Shown: positions 33,067-43,584 of the stretch, piece after piece
Layout of the letters: each line of letters begins with the position of its first letter
Position numbering within the stretch: the stretch's first letter is position 1
Assembly (NCBI RefSeq): GCF_018143015.1
Contig: NC_054751.1
Coordinates: 13,997,292-14,061,291, forward strand
DNA from: Lytechinus variegatus
Lineage: Eukaryota; Echinodermata; Echinoidea; Temnopleuroida; Toxopneustidae
Direction of reading: 5' to 3'
Length of the DNA: 64,000 nucleotides
The notes under the pieces: generated by a model
Databases searched by the model: none
Told to the model about the DNA's origin: nothing
The model's input: the letters and a program-made list of their open reading frames with translations, nothing else
Made by a program: the position numbers and the translations under genes

Positions 33067-33428
33067 TCTAAATGGCCCTTTATTCCCTTTAATTTTGTTA
33101 ATTTGAGCCCCCTTAATGTGCATGCGCCGGGTCAAGCAGGTGTTTATCTTGTTACCCGAATCGAGTTCTACAAGTTAGGATAGGTGGTTACCCTGGCTAG
33201 GCCGTCGGGATATCCCTGGGGGCCCCTTGAAAAAATACTTTTTTTAATTAAAAAATGGTCTAAATAGCCCTTTATTCCCTTTAATTTTGTTAATTTGAGC
33301 CCCTTAATGTACATGCGCCGGGTCAAGCAGGTGTTTATCTTGTTACCCGAATCGAGTTCTACAAGTTAGGATAGGTGGTTACCCTGGCTAGGCCGTCGGG
33401 ATATCCCTGGGGGCCCCTTGAAAAAAAA
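33067..33428 (+). repeat. ~192-bp direct duplication at the inner end of the right arm
   Basis: Units starting TCTAAATRGCCCTTTATTCC at 33067 and 33259 each run through AGGCCGTCGGGATATCCCTG to CCCCTTGAAAAA. Only the inner copy is continuous with the inverted arm. The outer-loop copy is extra and is absent from the left side. Confidence 0.85.
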
Positions 33429-34693
33429 AATTAAATTATAAATTTCCAACCCTTTTATTCACTGACTTTTGTCCCCTAAAAAATCCTCGTATTAGGGCAA
33501 GCCAGCTATTTTATGGTTGCCCGAGACGTGTTCCACCTTTTAAACCCCCTAGCTAGCTTTCAAAACCCCTAATTTTTTAATATCGAATATTGAATATCTG
33601 TCCAACTTCACACGCGTTTGAATATCGAACCTGAATATCCAACCAACTTCACAGTTTGAATATCGAATATCCAACCAACTTCACGCCGGTCATCGTAGAT
33701 TAGACATCATGGGGCCCGTTTCTCAACACCGTTATAAGTCTAACTTCTTGACTGAATCGGAGATAGTGAGCTACTTGTCCGCTGTTTCACGAAGTCCTCT
33801 TTACCAAGTTCAGGCCCAACAAACGTAATCAACCATAGAGGTTGAAATTAAATCCCAAAACAAGTGGGATAATGTAATACAAAATACCGGTAACGATGAA
33901 AACCATAGCACATGCTCGATCGCACTCGTCGCATGCATGCATCATACACGTGCGTGGTGGTAGTACGCCCTCTATTGCCCTCTCATTTCCAGTATGTTTG
34001 ACGTGCTGTACTTTTATTTCTCAGCTCTACAGAATTTCTGTGCTCTCCAGAATTTCTGCAGTCTCTATTTTCGACGAGGTAGCGCTATTTGCGATGGACT
34101 ATAATTCAGTCGTTTTGTTTAATTTTGCGGTTGTCTGTATTTCTGAGGTTGCCTCTATTTCTGTTGTTGTTTATGTTTCTGAAGTTTTTGTGTTCTGAGG
34201 TTGTCTACATTTCTGTTGTTTATGTTTCTGAAGTTTTCTTAAATTCTGAGATTGTCTATATTTATTAGGTTGTCTACAATTCTCTGGCTGTCTATATTTT
34301 TGAAAATGTCTTTATTTCTGTGGTCTCTATTATTCCTGTAGTTCTCTTCAATTCTGCGGTTGTCTATATTTCTGAAGTTGTATTTAATTCTATGAATGTC
34401 TTTACATTTCTCAGTCTTTCTCTATTCCTGCATGAACCTATATTTCTGTGATTGTGTTCAATTATATGGTTATCTACGTATTTTTTTATCATTTATTATT
34501 CTTTGCGATTGTCTTGTTTTTGTGTTTGTCCTTATTTCTGCACTAATGTTTGATTCTGTGAATTTCTATTTTTTTGTTATCTTAATTATTTTAAAAATTT
34601 CTTTATTTTTAGATATATTTCTGCATTTTAGTTTATTTTCAACGGTACATATATATTTCTCAAATCGGTAATTTTGGCACATATGGCCGCCCA
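33297..34693. repeat. Right inverted arm of the foldback element
   Basis: Exact or near-exact reverse complement of 28744-30140, ending GGTAATTTTGGCAC, ATATGGCCGCCCA. The high identity implies recent origin or ongoing gene conversion. Confidence 0.9.
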
Positions 34694-34701
34694 GAGAAAG
34701 T

Positions 34702-36115
34702 CGCCTGGTCCTTTAAACTTTGATTTAAACAAAATCATTCATGTTTGAGATCTATCGTGTATCGATCATTTAGCACTGAAGACATACCTGTCGCCTGAGA
34801 ATGCTTATCTTTAAGGTAGAAACCTACAGCAATCTGACCGCAAATAAATACTCGACTCCATTACTCCTCTTCAATGCCCAGCGGAGGAAATATCGGAGGG
34901 GTATGGACCTCGAATGAATCCATCGAAATGGCGGACATCTTTAACAAGCCTTTGAAAGTGAAATCGATTTTGAGCTTTTTGGTAAGATGAAACATGGGGG
35001 TGTGATATAGAGGGATGGGTGAAGAAGTTATGGGAAGGGAAATAAAAGAGAGGAGAGAGATATAAAAAAAAATGCAATAGGAAAGGAATAGAAGGTTAGA
35101 GAAAGGGGGGGAGAGAGAGAGATAGGGGGTAGACAGTGTGGTGATGAATATAAAGTTGAAATCAAGGGAATGAATAGAGTGCGAAAGGGATTTCATTTTA
35201 ACGTGAGAAAATCTGAAAGTAGGAGGCTGAAGAAATGAAAAAAAAGGGGAAGTAAGGGGGGGCAAGAGAAGAAAATGTGTTCGAGTTTGTGTGTGAAAGC
35301 GAGAGAGAGAGAGGAGGGGGAGGGGGGGGAAATGATTTCGAATTTCAGACTGATAAAGAGAAGTGTAAAGGTGACCGCACACCTACGATTGGTCTGCGAC
35401 TCAATTTTAGAATAAAACGTAGTAGAATTTGATGCTTATACTGAGACTTGGAATATCTTACTACGTAATGTTCGAAATCATCGTACGATTACCTATGTTC
35501 AAATTTGTGACTATGCTATCATCCTTAGAGTAAAAGCAAAATTGATATCTAGTTATAATGACGTCATATCAGTCGTACGATTGGCTACGATTTGAAACTA
35601 ATTTGGCCTTTACTCCAAAATAAAAGGCTTGCAATCTATCAAAATGGTTATATTAGTATTCTTTCAATTAATTTTAGCCTCAAACAAAATGACATATTCC
35701 ATTCACATTTTCATAAAATGGACAAAATGCGATTATTCCAAAATTGGATCGCTAACCGTCGTAAGGTGGGCGGTGGCCGTAACAAATTTCGAAACCGTTG
35801 TAGATTTGAACGTTCAGATTCGAGAGTAGATATTGTACTAGTACCCGTCATCAATTTAAAAGCATATAGGCCTTTACTTTAAACTTCTAAATCGTGATAC
35901 CAAACTTAGGGCCTACATCACTTTGAATTTTAGATTAATAAGAATAAAAGGGGAAGAAAATAAATGGGCAAATTGAAAGCAGAAGATAGCAGTAGCATGG
36001 AAGAATAAAAAGGAAACGGGAATAATCAGGAGAATCAAATAGACTAAATGAATGAGTGAATCCCCCATTTCCACAGATACTTTTCTTTCCAAACTATAAT
36101 TTTTTCTATAAGATA
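34702..36115. other. No gene recognised; purine-rich tract
   Basis: 34980-35340 is strongly purine-rich (AGAGAG, GGGGGA), producing a spurious 173-codon minus-strand frame. Around 35371 a segment GTGACCGCACACCTACGATTGG may be one end of a MITE, but its partner was not found. Confidence 0.4.
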
Positions 36116-36119
36116 TTTT

Positions 36120-36240
36120 GTATTTTTTTATATGTTATTATCATTAATGTATTGTAAATATTTGTTAAAATGTATGAAAATGATTTGTATATTTGCTATT
36201 TCTGTTGGAAATAAAATCTGAATCTGAATCTGAATCTGAA
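36120..36240 (+). mobile_element. Non-LTR retroposon 3' end with (CTGAAT)n tail
   Basis: Untranslated-type AT-rich sequence leads to GGAAATAAAATCTGAATCTG and three to four CTGAAT repeats. AATAAA followed by a short tandem hexamer is typical of CR1/L2-like 3' ends. The coding part is absent. Confidence 0.6.
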
Positions 36241-37316
36241 ATGAAAGAAAGGGAAACAGGAAGAAAAAAAAAGAAACAAAGAAAGATAGAAACTGAAATA
36301 AGGAAATGATTAAAAGGAAGAAAGAAAGCAAAACAAAAAACAAAAAAAAGGAAAGAAAATGAGAAGAACGAGGATTCTTGAAAATTTATACAAACCTCTG
36401 GGGGCAAAAGTTCTGACAGGGAATCATTGACACGACCTAAATGCTAAAGATCTTTGCCAAATCGATAGCAACCCAATAATATAACTGGAAGCCCTTGGTA
36501 AACCACGTGCAAATGGGAAAACACTCGAATGTCTAATCCGGCATCCACGCGTTTTGCGGGCATACGCATTGGTATCCGCGGGCGCAAGAGGGATGCCCAG
36601 TCACTATCTGGAGGCATCCCTTTTGTCTCGCTTGGCGGATACTTCTACTTTTCGACCAATCAAATGGTATTTTGCTCATCTTCTTGTTCGATTTTATATA
36701 TTTTCATTTTGTAATCCACCGCTTAAATCACCTTTTCCTTACCCCCTCTCTCTCTGTTTCTACATCTACCCTATCCCATTCTCACTCCTCTCTCTGCCCT
36801 TGAAGGAAATAGATTTATATTCTCTAAGACGAGTGGATCAGTCATATCCTCTTGCTTTTGTCTCTCTCTCAACACAGCTTTTCTTTTCTTTCTTTCTTTC
36901 TTTTTTTTTTTGGGGGGGGGGCGTCTGGTTATGTCTTTATTTCTTTAATGCTCTTACATTTTAAGACTCCCTCACCCCTCCCCATCATCCACGATCTTCC
37001 GAACCACGTCATTAATCCTTTTGTTCTCGTTCTTTATCTCATTTATCAGTTCCACTGCTCTCTTTCCTTTACCAGTCTCTCTCCTCTTGGATGTTTATTT
37101 CATTCTCTCTTCCTTCATTCCAGTATCCCTCTTTCTCCCAAAAGGGCGACCATAAAAGAACAATTCACTTACATCCTGCAAACTAACCACACAATGATGA
37201 ATGCACAGTAGTGCAAAAAGTAAAAAGTGAACCCCACCAGAAAATGAACATAGTTAAAGTGTTCAGTCTGCCATCTGTTCGATATTCAATTGTGAAGTCC
37301 GTGATAAAATATTACA
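36241..37316. other. No gene recognised
   Basis: Purine-rich, then CT-rich sequence. A compact GC-richer segment at 36510-36650 (ccgcgggcgcaagagg) has no recognisable product. Open frames here are compositional. Confidence 0.35.
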
Positions 37317-37789
37317 TTAAAGGGGAATCCAGCCTTGGCCATAAAATGTTGTGTTGGGAAGGAGAAAAATAAACTTAACAGAATAGTAAAAGTTTGAAAG
37401 AAATCGGACAAGAAATAAGTTATAGCTGCTTTAAAATTGAGATCACTAATAGTATGTAGATTTCAAATTGGCAACTGGGTAAGTAAATTATGACAAGGGG
37501 CAAGGACAACTTTCCAATAGGCCATGTACTTTATTATCAGGGATTTGTGGTTTTCTCCTAATTACCCATTCCCCCGGGGCGCGCGTTTCCGTTTTACACC
37601 CTGGCGAAGGCATTTTCCGGAAAAGTAGCCAAAAAGCGACTAGTGAAGAGTCTACGTCTACGTTTGTTTACGCGCGATCCAAAGTCCGCACCGAAGTTAT
37701 CCGCAGAACATACCGTACTTGCAAATGAAACTGAGCTTTTACTTTCCAGGTTCAATACGAATGTTTGCCTTGATCATTTGCCTTGCCGA

Positions 37790-38563
37790 TTTGCTGATGT
37801 CTGTCTTTCTCTCTATCTGTCTATATATCTATCTCTCAAATTTTATCTCTATCTAATAATCTTCTCTGTCTCTCTCATTCTTTATCTAACATCTATCAGT
37901 CTTCTATCTCAAATTCTCTATCTATCCATCCATCTGTCTGTCTTTCTCTATTTCTCTCTCTCTACCCTGTCTCTACCTAAGTAACTACAGTATCTATCTG
38001 TTAATTAGTCGCTCTTCTCTCTCATTCTTGATCTATCTGACATCTATCTATCTCTCAAATTCTCCAGCTCTCTCTCTATCCATCTGTCTGTTTTTCTGCT
38101 ATCTATATATCTATCTATCTATGAAACTACAGTATCGATTAATTTGTCTATCTTCTCTGTTTCTCTCATTCTTTATCCATCTAACATCTATTCATCTCTC
38201 AAATTCTCTATCTCTCTCCCTCCCTCTATCTATCCACCTGTCTGCCTTTTTCTCTATTTCTCTTTTTCCGTCCATATATCTATAACACATCTCCATCTCT
38301 CAAGTTCTCTCCCCCATCCATCTATCTATCTTCTATCTATTTTTCTAACTACAGTATCTATCTATCTGTTGATAATCTTCCGTCTCATTCTTAACATCTA
38401 TCTATCTCTCAAATTCTCTCTACCTCTCCCTATCTATCTATCCATCTGTCTGTCTTTCTCTATTTCTCTCTATCTATTTATCTATCTATTTTTTTAACTA
38501 TCTATCTGTTAATTTGTTAATAATCTTCTCTGTCTCTCTCATTCTTTATCTATTTAATATCTA

Positions 38564-38595
<32 letters not shown>

Positions 38596-38720
38596 CATCT
38601 GTCTGTCTTTCTCTCATTCTCTCTATCTATCTATCTATTTTTTTAACTAGAGTATCTGTTAATTTGTTAATATTCTTTGTCTCTCTCCCTCTTTATCTAT
38701 CTAACATCTATCTATCTATT
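37790..38720 (+). repeat. (CTAT)n/(CTCT)n simple-repeat domain, left
   Basis: Long imperfect tracts of ctatctatctgtctgtct with a recurring ~200-bp higher-order phrase (ATCTGTTAATTTGTNNATNN, TCTCTCATTCTTTATCTAT). Open frames are low complexity. Confidence 0.95.
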
Positions 38721-38849
38721 ACCAAAGTAATTAATTAGTTGTATATTTTTAGTACTATCTAAGCACGCTATTTTTGATTTTTTGATTTTATTGTTTACTT
38801 CTGCAATTACATCTGAGTCACACTCTCGTTGATCCACGTTTGTACTCTC

Positions 38850-39070
38850 GGTCTTGCCCCCCCCCCCTTTATCTCTCTCTTTTTCTGACCCTCTCTCTCC
38901 ATATAATCTGTGTCTGTCTGCCTGTCTGTGTGTGTGTATGTGCATCCATCTCTCTCCCTCCCCCTCCCTACTTATCTTTGCCCTTTCTCTCTCCATCTCG
39001 CTCCCTTTCAGTACTTTATTCCTTGTCTCTTCCCTCTATTCTTTATCATGTCTGTTTTCTTTTTAGTTTT
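38850..39070 (+). repeat. CT/GT-rich simple-repeat tract
   Basis: A poly-C run (38858-38868) followed by tctctctcc and a short (GT)n near 38926. Low complexity, no coding meaning. Confidence 0.85.
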
Positions 39071-39214
39071 TAGTATCGTCCTGTATCTCTGTCATCTTTT
39101 TATCATTTCTCGCTATCACCACCATCTTGTTATTATTTCCAATACTCTATTTTAACTTATTGTATTTACTCCTGCGAATGAGTCCCATTTCTCAAATGTT
39201 TGATATACTTTCTT

Positions 39215-39435
39215 AGGGGATCCACGCTCTACAAGCAATGCTTTTTAGTGGATCCCCTCATTTCTATATCAGATTCTGTTAAAACTATTTTACAAATATT
39301 TTGTAACTTGTAATTGATTTGTAATCATTGTTATCACATTTCATTTGTTTTTGTCTATATTTATAATGTATGTTTGATTTGTATTTGCTTGTAATGTTGA
39401 TAATGGAAATGGAAAATAAACTTGAACTTGAACTA
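39215..39435 (+). mobile_element. Non-LTR retroposon 3' end with hairpin and (TTGAAC)n tail
   Basis: A perfect stem GGGGATCCAC / GTGGATCCCC at 39217-39258 precedes AT-rich 3' UTR-like sequence ending GGAAAATAAACTTGAACTTG. The hairpin-then-tail layout parallels the retroelement 3' end at 56380-56420. Confidence 0.6.
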
Positions 39436-39970
39436 TCTCTCATCTATCTATCTCTCAAATCCTCTATCTATCCAACTGTCTGTCTTTCTCTATTTCTCTC
39501 TATCTATATATCTATCTATGTATCTATCTATCTGTTAATTTGTCTATCTTCTCTGTCTCTCTCATTCTTTATCTTTCTATCTATCTATCTGTCTCTCAAA
39601 TTCTCTATCTCTCTCCCTCTCTACTATCTGTCTGTCTTTTTTCTCTCCCTCTCTTTGTCCGTCCATATTTCTATCTATAATCTCTCTCTCTTTTTCTCTC
39701 TCCCCCTCTCCCTCTATATATCGACCTCTCGGTCTCTCCCCCTCTCTCTATTTAGCTATCTATCCATCCATCTCTCCCTCTTTCTCTCTCTTTCTATCTA
39801 TCTATCTGTCCACCTCTCTCTCCCTCTCTCTCTCTATTTCTGTCTATCTATCTGTCTATCTTGTCTCTATCTATTTATCAGTCTTCTATCTATCTTTCGG
39901 CAGCTTCTAAGTGTATCAATCCATCAAACTTCAATTTGTCTTTCCATTATTAGTATCTGTTTATTTTGAT
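39436..39970 (+). repeat. (CTAT)n/(CTCT)n simple-repeat domain, right
   Basis: Same composition as 37790-38720, continuing directly after the TTGAAC tail. The retroposon inserted into, or seeded, the repeat field. Confidence 0.95.
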
Positions 39971-40150
39971 TTTGGCTGTCATTCTATTCATTTAGTTAAT
40001 AATTTATTTAAAAAAAAAAAACTATCATAAACAACGCGACTGCAAAAGCATGTTTGGATTTCACTCCTGACTGCCGCTCTCTCTGTACATGAAGTACCGA
40101 GGAACTCTGTGCTCTGATCAGTAACTGTGCAAATTGCATGCGGTGCTGGA

Positions 40151-40183
40151 CCACTGATCTCTCCCTTAGGGGAGAGATCAGTG
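40151..40183. repeat. Perfect 14-bp stem
   Basis: CACTGATCTCTCCC and its exact complement are separated by a 5-nt loop, inside the right inverted arm. Confidence 0.8.
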
Positions 40184-40648
40184 TGGTGGACTCGCCTGTG
40201 TCGCACGCTGCATGCAACCAGCGACGTGTGTAGACTCTTCACTAGTCGCTTTTTGGCTACTTTTCCGGAAAATGCCTTCGCCAGGGTGTAAAACGGAAAC
40301 GCGCCCCCGGGGCAGTGATCTAAATATAACCCAGGTAGTATATTGTTTAATGTCCTCATGAAAGAAAAACATAATTTGAAATAAAACTTTTGGGAAAAAT
40401 TACATTTTAGCCATAATATGTATTGGAGTACATGAAAGAGTAGTCCTTGCCTGACATCACTAAGACATCCCATATGTGACCAATTTGAAGTCTCTATGGG
40501 TATAGTGATTACCAATATTTACAACTTTTGAAAATTCATAACTTTCTTCTTGTTTGTCCAATATTATTCAAACTTTCACCTCTCAACTTGTCTGATTTTT
40601 CTTTTTCTTCTAAAAACAAGCTTTTATTTGGGTTGGATTCCCCTTTAA

Positions 40649-42866
40649 ATATAGCTTGCTTCTCGGGGCTTGCTGGACATTGTAGTTTGTTGTCTACGTT
40701 CAACACTTAACATCAAGGAGTGCTTTTTCTGGCGGGGTTCACTAACCTTTCAGCACCACTGTATTAGGTTCTAAAGAACAACACATTACAAAATAATTTA
40801 TGGAAGTCTATGTACAAACTATACATTTCATTTTAATAAACATTCAAATATACATCAATCAAGTCATTTATTTTGAGAACACTTCTTCACATACAACACA
40901 CTGTACAAAATATATATGGACAGGGATTTAAAGGCCATCCCTGTTTCATCTCAGAAATATCATGGATATTACAAAATAAAACAAACACTATACATAATCA
41001 TAATACTAATATAATGTTTTTATATTGTGCCATCTTGGAGGCAAGTAAACAGAATGGGGACAGGATGTGTACATGTAGTCATTTTTTGACTCTCTAGAAA
41101 AGAATAAAATTATGATAAAGGCATCTTGGATTCTGGAAATATCTTTCTTTTTAGCAAATTATTTATAACATGATTAAAGATAAGTAAAAAGAAAAAAAAT
41201 ACCGGTATAGAGGAGTTCAGCTGAAGGATTAGGCATAATTTCAAATCAGTAAAGGTAAATAAAGAGGCATGGTACAAGATAGGCAAACTCAGAGGTTGGT
41301 TTATAATATAATTGACTTGCCTTGATATCAAACCTACAGACTGTATGCCTACAAACACATCCTTTATCTCTCTTTGAATTTCATCTCAGCTGTTCCTCAC
41401 TATCCATTCTCATTCCAACCGTCTACCCTTTCTTAGTATCAACCACATGTTGAACAGAGCCCTGTAAAATAGAGCTTCACGATTGATCACAGAATTGATT
41501 TCTACAATTGATCACACACAATAATCAATGCAATCAATCATAGAAAACAGAACCACAATTAATCGCTAAGCTTTATGTAACAGGGTCCAGGAAACCCTAT
41601 CCTGACATCGGGAACATTTCACAAAAGGACTTGTCGGATGTTTTATATGACAAGTCCCAATTTGTCCAACAGTTACCATAGTAACTGCTTCTCAGCCAAT
41701 CAAATTCAAGGGAAAATGTCAAATATGACATCTTGTCAGATGAAAATGATGTAATGCTCCCAAGAACCATCATGCAATATGCTAAATAAAAACAGTTCCA
41801 TATTTATAAAATTGTGTTTTCCCCCTATTAGCTCATCATGAATAGGTTTGATTACAATGGTACAAAAACTGAATTATTTAGATTAAAAAAAATCATCACA
41901 TCCTCATATTTATGTAGGCCTATTCTTTTAGGTATTATTGAGCAAACAGTGATCCACTAAAGAATATTAGCCTCATCAACAATGAGTATTCTACTTTATA
42001 TACTGGAAGTATAAATAATAAAGCTACTTTTTGAAAGCAGTATGTGGTATTTTCCTAAAAACAAAATTTCATGAATATCCCTAATTTCAGAATTTTGATA
42101 ATACAAATCAAGTTCAAACTGTTATATTCAAACAAGAACTTGAACATTATCATTGTTTTCAGTGCGATTTCAAAATCTTCAGTTCTGGGGAACAATTCAG
42201 AGATTTCATGAAATGTGTAGAGGCACGAACCTTAGAAAATCTGAAACAGAAACAGATATTATGTCCGTTTTGAAGGCTATTTTACAGATATTTTTGCTAT
42301 TCAGGAGTCAAAATGGCAGGTAAATGCGATAAATAAATTCAAAGCAATCTATAATGAACACAGCAGATGATTAAAAAAAGGAATATGGAATATAAACTCA
42401 TAGAACATAACCAGCTCCAAATACAAAAAGACTGAATTTGCACAGAGCATTTCATGCAGTGCCTGTCAATGATCTCCATTTCTATTTGTGATAAGCAACT
42501 AGAAATCTGGAATCGTTTCATCTGTTTGAGATCAAATTTCTAAGAGAAAATATTTAACATCATGCTTCATGAGTCACTGTCAAGAACTCTGCTTAAGAAG
42601 TTGAATGAAAATGACCAATCAGAAGCCATCTTTCAGATGACAGCTTTAAGTCACACATATTAACTATTGGCGATGCAGAGAGAGCACATCATTTTGATTG
42701 GTCAATTGGTGCAAGTTTGTGCATCAGACCAGCGTGATAACATATCATGTATTCTCTGCATTATATAAATAGTAATAATGAGCATTTACCCCATTGACAA
42801 GATTCAACAGACAACTCTCTGGACAACTTGTAGGTATGGAGTCTTTATAACACATTCTTTGTAAAT
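40649..42866 (-). other. No coding sequence; possible distal 3' UTR of MCMBP
   Basis: AT-rich sequence lacking credible exons. Minus-strand AATAAA-type hexamers occur (for example near 40868-40873), so a long or alternative MCMBP 3' UTR is possible. It contains one MITE (41458-41592) and a degenerate repeat (41600-41760) with the phrase CAGCCAATCAAATTCAAG. Confidence 0.3.
41458..41592. mobile_element. MITE, GGGNTCCGTAA family
   Basis: The ends agagccctgtaaaatagagctt and gctttatgtaacagggtcc are inverted around clustered ATTGATCAC/CAATCAATC phrases. Same family as 5538, 15998 and 45913. Confidence 0.6.
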
Positions 42867-42872
42867 TTTATT
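42867..42872 (-). terminator. Candidate MCMBP polyadenylation signal
   Basis: AATAAA on the minus strand, just past the 3' UTR minisatellite and about 575 bp after the stop codon. Confidence 0.4.
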
Positions 42873-42904
42873 GGTGAAAAACACAATTATGTCTGTGGAG
42901 CATC

Positions 42905-43440
42905 ATCAAAAATATTAAATGTGCAGCAGTAGCTGGACAATGTTCTTGCAATGGGATACCAGTCTTTGTAATCTTGGATCAACTGTGCACCAGAAGTAGC
43001 TGGAAAATGTTCTTACAATGGGATACCAGTCTTTGTAATCTTGGGTCAACTGTGCACCAGAAGTAGCAGGAAATGTTCTTACAATGGATACCAGTCTTTG
43101 TAATCTTGGGTCAACTGTGCACCAGAAGTAGCTGGAAAATGTTCTTACAATGGGATACCAGTCTTTGTAATCTTGGGTCAACTGCACACCAGAAGTAGCA
43201 GGAAAATGTTCTTGCTATGGGATAGCAGTCTTTGCAATCTTGGGTCAACTGCGCACCAGAAGTAGCTGGAAAATGTTCTTACAATGGATACCAGTCTTTG
43301 TAATCTTGGGTCAACTGCGCACCAGAAGTAGCTGGAAAATGTTCCTGCAATGGGACACCAGTCTTTGTAATCTCAGGTCAACTGTGCAGCAGAAGTAACT
43401 AGAAATTGTTCATGTAATGAAACGCCAGTCTTTGTAATCC
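42905..43440 (-). repeat. ~66-bp minisatellite in the MCMBP 3' UTR
   Basis: Eight units, each with GATTACAAAGACTGG and CTGGTGCACAGTTGACCC on the minus strand, spaced 63-69 bp. The unit at the gene-proximal end merges into the MCMBP C-terminal codons and stop. The repeat therefore seems to have been seeded by the end of the coding sequence. Open minus-strand frames of about 90 codons inside it are probably not used. Confidence 0.9.
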
Positions 43441-43445
43441 TGTGA

Positions 43446-43584
43446 TTACTGTGCAGCATTGGCAGAAGAAGCAGCAGGACGGGTGGCATTCTGGAGACGG
43501 TTCTTGCGCTCGGCCTCCATCCTCTTCGCCCTCTCCCAGATCTGCATTGTCAAAGATGGCTGACCTAACGACAAACTCAGTAAT
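43446..43584 (-). CDS. MCMBP exon 14 (terminal)
   Basis: The acceptor is GTCATTCAG. Encodes [20 protein letters not shown] and an Ala/Arg/Asn-rich tail ending SANAAQ, stop TAA at 43446-43448. The stop region is the progenitor of the downstream minisatellite. Confidence 0.92.

Larger units (their letters stand above)
28744..34693. mobile_element. ~5.95-kb foldback (FB-like) element with 8-bp target duplication
   Basis: The ends GGGCGGCCATA are inverted. GAGAAAGT lies on both sides (28736-28743 and 34694-34701), consistent with an 8-bp target-site duplication. Arms of about 1.4 kb (28744-30140 and 33297-34693) look near-identical: frames of 91 and 100 codons are copied without change. The outer parts of the arms consist of degenerate ~35-bp repeats, a layout like Drosophila Foldback elements. 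The loop has no transposase. The 8-bp duplication would fit hAT-type mobilisation, but this is not demonstrated. Confidence 0.8.
37317..40648. mobile_element. TTAA-flanked inverted-arm structure enclosing simple repeats
   Basis: The ends TTAAAGGGGAATCCAGCC (37317) and GGTTGGATTCCCCTTTAA (ending 40648) are inverted. The outer 250 bp of the arms are diverged. The inner part, starting near 37578 with CCCCGGGG-CGCGTTTCCG through TTTTGGCTACTTTTCC, is almost identical for about 80 bp. The interior is ~2 kb of (CTAT)n/(CT)n and a retroposon tail. Non-autonomous, or two inverted copies that captured the interior. Confidence 0.65.

Noticed and set aside
28768..34671. Identical 91- and 100-codon frames on opposite strands
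   Set aside because: They mirror the inverted arms of the foldback element and consist of degenerate repeats.
37643..39969. Long Ser/Leu/Tyr-rich frames, up to 199 codons
   Set aside because: CTAT/CT simple repeats; low complexity.
40008..40515. 175-codon minus-strand frame
   Set aside because: Lies across the right arm of the inverted structure and has no domain.
42915..43187. 90-codon minus-strand repeat protein
   Set aside because: Encoded by the 3' UTR minisatellite downstream of the MCMBP stop; no start context.
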